A DNA stretch of 64,000 bases from assembly GCA_035476635.1 (NCBI GenBank), contig DATILI010000180.1:4345-68344 (forward strand). The letters run 5' to 3'. A model generated the notes under the pieces. That model did not search any database and was not told where the DNA came from. It saw nothing but the letters and a program-made list of their open reading frames with translations. Both the position numbers and the translations under genes were made by a program. This DNA is from DATILI01 sp035476635 (GTDB lineage Bacteria > Pseudomonadota > Gammaproteobacteria > Burkholderiales > Burkholderiaceae_C). Numbering within the stretch: position 1 is the stretch's first letter; every line of letters starts with the position of its first letter. Shown here piece after piece: positions 59,094 to 64,000 of the stretch.

Positions 59094-60056
59094 ATGAAGA
59101 GAATTTTGAACATCGCGCTGGGCGCATCGCTGGTGATGGCGGCCGCCAGCGCCCTGGCCCAGGAGTGGCCTGCCAGGTCCGTGAAGATTCTGGTCGGCTC
59201 GGCGCCCGGTGGTGGCACCGATGCAATGGCCCGCGCCGTGGCCGACCGCCTGGGGCCTTTGCTCAAGCAGCCGGTGGTGGTGGAAAACCGCCCCGGCGCC
59301 TCCAACACGCTGGCGGCCGACGCCACGGCCAAGGCGACCGACGGCCATACCATGGTGATGGGCGTGTCCACCGCACACGCGATTGCGCCGCACCTGCTCA
59401 AGCTCGGCTACGACAGCAACAAGGACCTCGTGCCGGTGGCCTTCGTCGGCGCCGTGCCCAACGTGCTGGTGGCCAACAATGCGCTGCCGGTGGATTCGGT
59501 GGCGGCGCTGGTCAAGCTGGCCAAGAGCCAACCCGGCCGGCTCAACTACGCGACCAGTGGCGCGGGCAGCACGCAACACATCGCGGCCGAGCTGTTCAAG
59601 GACGCGGCCGGCGTGTTCATCACCCACATTCCCTATCGCGGCAGCGGCCCGGCGCTGGTGGACCTGATCGGCGGCCAGGTGCAGGTCAGCTTCGACACCA
59701 TGCCCTCGGTGATCAACCACATCAAGAACGGCAAGATGAAGGCGCTGGCCGTGGCGGCGCCCAGGCGCAACCCGCAGCTGCCCCAGGTGCCGACCATGGC
59801 CGAAGCCGGAGTCCAGGGCGTGGAGATGAGCGCCTGGTACGGCATCTACATGCCCGCCAGCACGCCGAAGGAGGTGCAGGAGCGCGTGCTGGCCGAAGTC
59901 AACAAGGTGCTCGCCATGCCCGAGACCAGGGCCCGCCTGGACGGCATCGGCGCCGAGATCACGCCGATGACACAGGCCCGTTTCGCGGAGTTCCACAACG
60001 CCGAGTACAAGCGCTACGGCGACCTGATCCGCAAGAAAAATATCAAACTGGACTAG
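59094..60056 (+). CDS. Tripartite tricarboxylate transporter substrate-binding protein (Bug family)
   Basis: A 320-residue periplasmic binding protein, the third Bug in the window. The signal peptide is MKRILNIALGASLVMAAASALA. SVKILVGSAPGGGTDAMARA and VVVENRPGASNTLAADATAK are family signatures. It closes the sugar-acid operon, so the island carries two capture systems, TRAP and Bug. GCAGGAGACAAGC ahead of the ATG gives a good ribosome site. It overlaps the convergent chemoreceptor-like gene by four nt. Confidence 0.92.
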   Translation: MKRILNIALGASLVMAAASALAQEWPARSVKILVGSAPGGGTDAMARAVADRLGPLLKQPVVVENRPGASNTLAADATAKATDGHTMVMGVSTAHAIAPHLLKLGYDSNKDLVPVAFVGAVPNVLVANNALPVDSVAALVKLAKSQPGRLNYATSGAGSTQHIAAELFKDAAGVFITHIPYRGSGPALVDLIGGQVQVSFDTMPSVINHIKNGKMKALAVAAPRRNPQLPQVPTMAEAGVQGVEMSAWYGIYMPASTPKEVQERVLAEVNKVLAMPETRARLDGIGAEITPMTQARFAEFHNAEYKRYGDLIRKKNIKLD

Positions 60057-60742
60057 GCCCCGGACTCCACCAGCGCAGCCTGCACCAGCTTGTCGATCTC
60101 GCCGGTGATTCCGGTGAGCACGCCGGCCACCACTGAAAACTCGCGGCCTGCGTTGCCCGCGCGCGCGGCGATGATCTGCGCGTTGAAGGCAACCAGGTGC
60201 GCATGCTTGGAGATGGCCTTGATCTCGCTCATCACGTCCTTGAGCTGGTTCTTGACCTTGCTGGCGTGGGAGCGGGCTTCCTTTTCGTAGATGGCGGTGA
60301 TGCTGTTCAGGATGGCCAGCAGCGGGGTCGTGCTGGCGACCAGCTCATCCAGCAAGGTGGGAACCTGGCGCCAGCCGGATTCGATGGCGTGCAGCGTCCG
60401 ATCGGCCAGCGCGATGAATTCGCTGATTTTCCTGTCTCCATGCTCCAGGCCAAAGTAGGCTTCCTGCAGGGCCGGGCTGAAGACTCCGGGCAAGACCTCG
60501 TTGCCCTTGATCAGGGTGGCGTGCGCATCGGTGAAGAGGCGCAGGGCATCGCGCGCGACGTCCAGCGCCGCAGGGTCATTCTTGGAGGCCAGCACCGCGT
60601 ACAGCACGACCCGCTGCGACGTGAAGCGCCGTCGGCCAGACAGGTTGATGAGGGTGGCAAAGACTTCGCCGGACAGTTTCGATGACGACTTGGATGCCGT
60701 TGCCGGCTTGGCACTCCAGGTTGTGGCGAGGGCTAATGACAT
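60053..60742 (-). CDS. Cytoplasmic PilJ-like / chemoreceptor-like helical protein
   Basis: A 229-residue protein without TM segments or signal peptide. LSGEVFATLINLSGRRRFTS resembles the N-terminal PilJ-type (type IV pili methyl-accepting) domain, and the C-terminal AHLVAFNAQIIAARAGNAGR and EFSVVAGVLTGITGEIDKLV resemble the distal chemoreceptor signalling helices (normally [20 protein letters not shown]). It is therefore a minimal soluble chemoreceptor-like protein. Its start is 6 nt downstream of the EAL-protein stop, so it may modulate that protein or a chemotaxis kinase. The exact function is unknown. Confidence 0.72.
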   Translation of the reverse strand: MSLALATTWSAKPATASKSSSKLSGEVFATLINLSGRRRFTSQRVVLYAVLASKNDPAALDVARDALRLFTDAHATLIKGNEVLPGVFSPALQEAYFGLEHGDRKISEFIALADRTLHAIESGWRQVPTLLDELVASTTPLLAILNSITAIYEKEARSHASKVKNQLKDVMSEIKAISKHAHLVAFNAQIIAARAGNAGREFSVVAGVLTGITGEIDKLVQAALVESGA

Positions 60743-60748
60743 GGTTTC

Positions 60749-63076
60749 CTACCTTTCAAACACGTGATTTCTTTTTTTGGCAGTGGGCGAAGGCCGCAAG
60801 GTTCCGGCCGGGTATTTCGCCAGGAGATCCGCAAGGCCCATCGGCCGGGCGAGCAGGAATCCCTGTGCCAGGGTGCATCCCGACTGCTGGAGAATCGCCA
60901 GTTGAGGCGCGCTTTCTACGCCTTCGGCAATCACATCCAGGTGCATGTGCTGCCCCAGGTCGACAATGGTTTGCAGGATGGCTCTGTCGTGGCTTTGGTG
61001 CGGCAGGTCGCGCACGAACGAACGGTCGATCTTCATCGAGGAAATCGGCAGGTTCTTCAGCAGCGACAGCGACGAATGCCCCATGCCGAAGTCATCCAGG
61101 CTGATCTCGAAGCCGAGTTGCCGCAAGGTGCGCATCACCGGAATCACCTGGTCCGGCCGCTTCATCAACATGCCTTCGGTGAGCTCCAGCGACAGGTGGT
61201 GCGGCGCCAGGCCAAAGTCGCCGACCAGCGCGCGCAGCTCCTGCGGCAAGCTGCTGCTTGAGAACTCCGACGCCGCCATGTTCACGTGGACCTTCAAGTC
61301 CTTGAAGCCCGCACCATGCAGCGTTGCCAGGTCCCGGCAAGCCTGCGCCACCACCCACTTGCCGATCTGCACGATGAGATGGCCTTGCTCGGCGATCGGA
61401 ATGAACACTTCCGGCGAGACCAGCGTGCCATCGGCGCGCCGCCAGCGGATCAGTGCCTCGACGGCATGCATGCGCTCGGTGGCGAGGTCGAAGATCGGCT
61501 GGTAGGCGAGGAACAGTTCCTGTGCGTTCAGGGCGCGGCGCAGTTCGGTCTCGATGGTCAGGCGCTGGGCCAGCGACGACTGCTGCTGCGCCTGGGCGCG
61601 CGGCGTGCTGATCTCGCAGCCGTTGCGGCCGTTCTGCTTGATGCGGTACATGGCAGCATCCGCGCTGCGCAGCAACTCGGGGCCGCTGTCGCCGTTGTGG
61701 GGAAAGGTGCTGATGCCGACGCTGGCCGATACCGTCAGCTCGACGCCTTCATAGGTGAACGGCGCGCGCGCTGCCTGCAACACCTCCTGCGCCACCGCCA
61801 CCAGATCTTTCGCGCAGTCGCCTGGCACCAGCAGCGCAAACTCGTCGCCGCCGAGCCGGCCGACGCTGGCACCCGCAGGCGCCAGAGCGCGCAGACGTTG
61901 TGCAAACTCGCGCAGGACGAAGTTGCCCGCCTCGTGGCCGAACGCATCGTTGATCGGCTTGAAGCGGTCCAGGTCGATGAACATCAGGCCAAAGAATGTC
62001 CGGGCTGCGGCCGCGCGCGTGCAAGCCTGGGTCAGCAGCGCATGGAAGTGGCTGCGGTTGGCAAGCGTCGTCAGCTCGTCGACCTGCGCCAGGTAAAGAA
62101 TCGTGGCCTGCTGCTCCAGGCGTTGCGCCGTCTGCGCGATGAGCGCACCGATGGTCGCCGACAGATTGGGCAATTGCGCTTCGGGCTGGCGCGACAGGCT
62201 GCTGTAGAACTCCAGCACGCCGGGGCGGTGCTGCTGCCCATCGTCGGAGGCATAGGTGACCGGAAAGACATAGCCCGACCACAGCTTGCATTCCCTTGCG
62301 CTGGCGCGCCGCAGAAAGCGCGCGTCGCTGGTCATGTCGTCCACCCAGCTGGCTTCGCCGGACTGCCAGACGCCGCCGACCAGGCCCTCGCCGGGCGCCA
62401 GCGACAACGACGTGCTCTCCCTGCTGAAAGCCCCCATATCGTGTTCGGGGTGGTGCCAGAAGTGCTTGCAAGCGAGTTGTTGCGTGCCCTGCGGCGTCTG
62501 TTCCAGTGCCCAGTAGGCGCCCCATTCCCAGCCGAGGTTCTTGCAGATCAGCTGGATGACGTTGAGCGTGGCGTCGCCCAGCGTGTGCGAGCCCACCAGG
62601 AACTGTGTCAGCTCGAACCCCATGCGTTCACGCATCAGGGCATGCTTGATCGGCGTGATGTCCAGCAGGATTCCGCTGAGAATGCCAGGCCCCCCGGGGG
62701 TCACGGAGACCGCGGGGAATGAGGTCAGGCGCAGCCAGCGCAGTCCATCCAGCGCGTGGATGACGCGAAGTTCGCAGTTGACCGGTTGCCCGGGCGTGCC
62801 GGACAGCAGCGTCATCAGCTGCAGCATGTCTTCTGCGACAAGGTGGATGAAGCAGTCGTCCAATCGGTGGTAATGCAGCGCATCCACGTTCAGATAGTGC
62901 GCTGCCTTGGCCGACAGGAGCACCTGCTGCGTTGCGGGCTCGAACCACCAGCGGCCGAACGTGGCGGCCTCCTCCAGCGCTGCGGGCACCGCGTTTTGCC
63001 GCAGTGCCAACCGCAGCCCGGGTGATATGTCCTGGCGGGAACTATGCAGTGAACTTGCGCCGGCAATTGAGGGCAT
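60749..63076 (-). CDS. PAS-GAF-GGDEF-EAL cyclic-di-GMP protein
   Basis: A 775-residue cytoplasmic signalling protein. A PAS-like domain is at about residues 30-150, GAF at about 165-320, GGDEF at about 330-490 (SVGRLGGDEFALLVPG, intact) and EAL at about 510-760. The EAL site keeps AVEALIRWRR, HVNMAASEFS, LELTEGMLM, DDFGMGHSSLSLLKNLPI and IAEGVES, so phosphodiesterase activity is likely. The I-site RxxD is absent from the GGDEF half (RALAPAGASVG), so cyclase activity would not be product-inhibited. The upstream 175 nt shows nothing nameable apart from a 16-nt palindrome at 63233. Confidence 0.93.
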   Translation of the reverse strand: MPSIAGASSLHSSRQDISPGLRLALRQNAVPAALEEAATFGRWWFEPATQQVLLSAKAAHYLNVDALHYHRLDDCFIHLVAEDMLQLMTLLSGTPGQPVNCELRVIHALDGLRWLRLTSFPAVSVTPGGPGILSGILLDITPIKHALMRERMGFELTQFLVGSHTLGDATLNVIQLICKNLGWEWGAYWALEQTPQGTQQLACKHFWHHPEHDMGAFSRESTSLSLAPGEGLVGGVWQSGEASWVDDMTSDARFLRRASARECKLWSGYVFPVTYASDDGQQHRPGVLEFYSSLSRQPEAQLPNLSATIGALIAQTAQRLEQQATILYLAQVDELTTLANRSHFHALLTQACTRAAAARTFFGLMFIDLDRFKPINDAFGHEAGNFVLREFAQRLRALAPAGASVGRLGGDEFALLVPGDCAKDLVAVAQEVLQAARAPFTYEGVELTVSASVGISTFPHNGDSGPELLRSADAAMYRIKQNGRNGCEISTPRAQAQQQSSLAQRLTIETELRRALNAQELFLAYQPIFDLATERMHAVEALIRWRRADGTLVSPEVFIPIAEQGHLIVQIGKWVVAQACRDLATLHGAGFKDLKVHVNMAASEFSSSSLPQELRALVGDFGLAPHHLSLELTEGMLMKRPDQVIPVMRTLRQLGFEISLDDFGMGHSSLSLLKNLPISSMKIDRSFVRDLPHQSHDRAILQTIVDLGQHMHLDVIAEGVESAPQLAILQQSGCTLAQGFLLARPMGLADLLAKYPAGTLRPSPTAKKRNHVFER

Positions 63077-63251
63077 GGCGGCATCTGGAAGAGTAGTGAC
63101 GCCCTTCGCTCACGCACGTTCCATGCCACCCCGCTATTTTGTTTTTTCAGGGTCTGCAATACGTGTAAACCCCTGTCTGCGCCAAAGTTGTGCATCGGCA
63201 CGCCGGCGTGCGTGAAGACGGTGCAATCCGGTGGCCGGGCGCCCGGCCGCC

Positions 63252-64000
63252 TTACTGTTGTCGAAACCGCCCCAGCACAGAGACGAAATGGCGCGTCGCA
63301 CCGTCGAGCAGCGGCAGGGCGCGGTGCACGATGACGGTGTCGCGTGTCAGCAGGGGGCGCAGCGGCACCGCCTGGATGCCGGAGACGAGGTGCTGCTCCA
63401 CGCTGCCTTCGATCGGCAGGATGGCGGCGCCCCAGCCGGTGGCGACGAGGCTCTTCATCGCCTCGTTGTAGTTGAGCTCGATGCGCACGCGCGGCACGAT
63501 GCCGCCGGTGGCAAACCACGCCATGGTCTGCTTGTACAGCCGTGTCGTGGCGTCGTTGAAGATCAGCGGCTTGCTGGCCAGCCATTGCGGTGTGGCGCGC
63601 CTGGGTGCCGGCCAATCCGCCGGCAGCAAGGCCATCATCGGGTCGCGCCGCCAGCGCGCCACCACCAGGTCGGCCGGCGCCTCGGGCGGGGCGATGAGCG
63701 CCACGTCCAGCGTGCCGGCGGCCAGCCGGGCCAGGCCGTCGTGGGTGCCGACGATGTTCACGTCCACATCGATGTCGGGGTGCGCTTCGTGCATCGCCGC
63801 GAGCACGCGCGGTATCAGGTAGGCCAGGATGCTGGTCGACGTGCCCAGCCGCACTCGGCCGCTGATGCCGCGCGCATGGCGCTGCACGGTCTCGGCAATG
63901 TCGTCGGCCTCGCGCAGCAGCCGGCGCGCCCGGTCCACCAGCATGGCGCCGGCCGGCGTCGGCACGACGCGGCGGCCGCCGCGCAGCACCAGCTTCGCGC
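63252..64000 (-). CDS. LysR-family regulator (partial, N-terminus outside window)
   Basis: About 249 C-terminal residues of a LysR-type regulator, cut at the right edge so that most of the HTH is missing. The first visible residues, AKLVLRGGRRVVPTPAGAML, are the end of the DNA-binding domain and the linker. The effector domain follows (GRVRLGTSTSILAYLIPRVL, VGTHDGLARLAAGTLDVALI). It resembles regulators of the CynR/CysB-like group. The target genes lie outside the window. A 16-nt palindrome, GGCCGGGC/GCCCGGCC (63233-63248), lies just after its stop codon. Confidence 0.9.
   Translation of the reverse strand, partial: AKLVLRGGRRVVPTPAGAMLVDRARRLLREADDIAETVQRHARGISGRVRLGTSTSILAYLIPRVLAAMHEAHPDIDVDVNIVGTHDGLARLAAGTLDVALIAPPEAPADLVVARWRRDPMMALLPADWPAPRRATPQWLASKPLIFNDATTRLYKQTMAWFATGGIVPRVRIELNYNEAMKSLVATGWGAAILPIEGSVEQHLVSGIQAVPLRPLLTRDTVIVHRALPLLDGATRHFVSVLGRFRQQ

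Noticed and set aside
1..64000. tRNA, rRNA, CRISPR arrays, prophage, integron or insertion sequences
   Set aside because: No cloverleaf sequences, spaced direct repeats, transposases, integrases or phage structural genes were seen on reading both strands. The intergenic gaps are short.

Overview
The window is high-GC (roughly 65%), densely coded bacterial chromosome. The gene repertoire points to Burkholderiales, most likely Comamonadaceae (a Polaromonas/Variovorax/Ramlibacter-like organism). Signs of this are three Bug/TctC-type solute-binding protein genes, a DUF2917 gene next to a GntR-MocR regulator, an AcdR/AcdS pair, a Nag-type gentisate pathway and many LysR regulators. I see no rRNA, tRNA, IS element, prophage or CRISPR array. 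Genus and species cannot be fixed from this sequence alone.

Layout. 1-2192: two acyl-CoA dehydrogenase genes on the minus strand (the first cut by the window edge), with two tandem perfect hairpins between them. 2237-8000: YceH and PurN (divergent), a five-EF-hand protein divergent from an OmpR-type response regulator and histidine kinase, a DUF1653 protein and RsmB. 8130-11369: fatty-acid desaturase, DUF2917 protein, MocR-type regulator. 11427-18733: core genes (rpmG, rpmB, trxB, a Crp-like regulator, ftsK, lolA, a tautomerase, rarA). 18734-20388: acdR/acdS (ACC deaminase). 20389-24303: a short promoter-terminator leader, then livHMGF without a binding-protein gene. 24374-29454: STAS protein, metallo-beta-lactamase-fold protein and CHASE2-PP2C phosphatase on the plus strand, OmpA and FecR proteins on the minus strand, then an RsbW-like ATPase. 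Together these look like a partner-switching signalling module with envelope sensors and no local sigma factor.

29458-34140: two exported M20 peptidases around a LysR regulator, plus a Bug protein. 34293-39666: a small secreted protein, a ferredoxin-type oxidoreductase, an NAD-dependent epimerase-like protein, a degenerate HtrA-like protein, an MtfA-type zinc peptidase and a PanE-like reductase. 39663-41261: a Cache-GGDEF diguanylate cyclase.

41440-48452: a divergent LysR regulator and a tightly packed operon: Bug protein, FAD oxidoreductase, 3-hydroxybenzoate 6-hydroxylase-like monooxygenase, gentisate dioxygenase, fumarylpyruvate hydrolase and maleylpyruvate isomerase. This is a complete lower pathway from 3-hydroxybenzoate through gentisate to fumarate and pyruvate. 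48583-60056: a second catabolic island with a divergent LysR regulator, PdxA2-type dehydrogenase, enolase-superfamily acid-sugar dehydratase, DHDPS-family lyase, a full TRAP transporter (DctPQM), a beta-propeller protein, a lactonase-like amidohydrolase, an aldehyde dehydrogenase and another Bug protein. It probably takes up and degrades a sugar acid or lactone. 60053-63076: a PAS-GAF-GGDEF-EAL protein in an operon with a small cytoplasmic PilJ/chemoreceptor-like protein. 63252-64000: a LysR regulator cut by the right edge.
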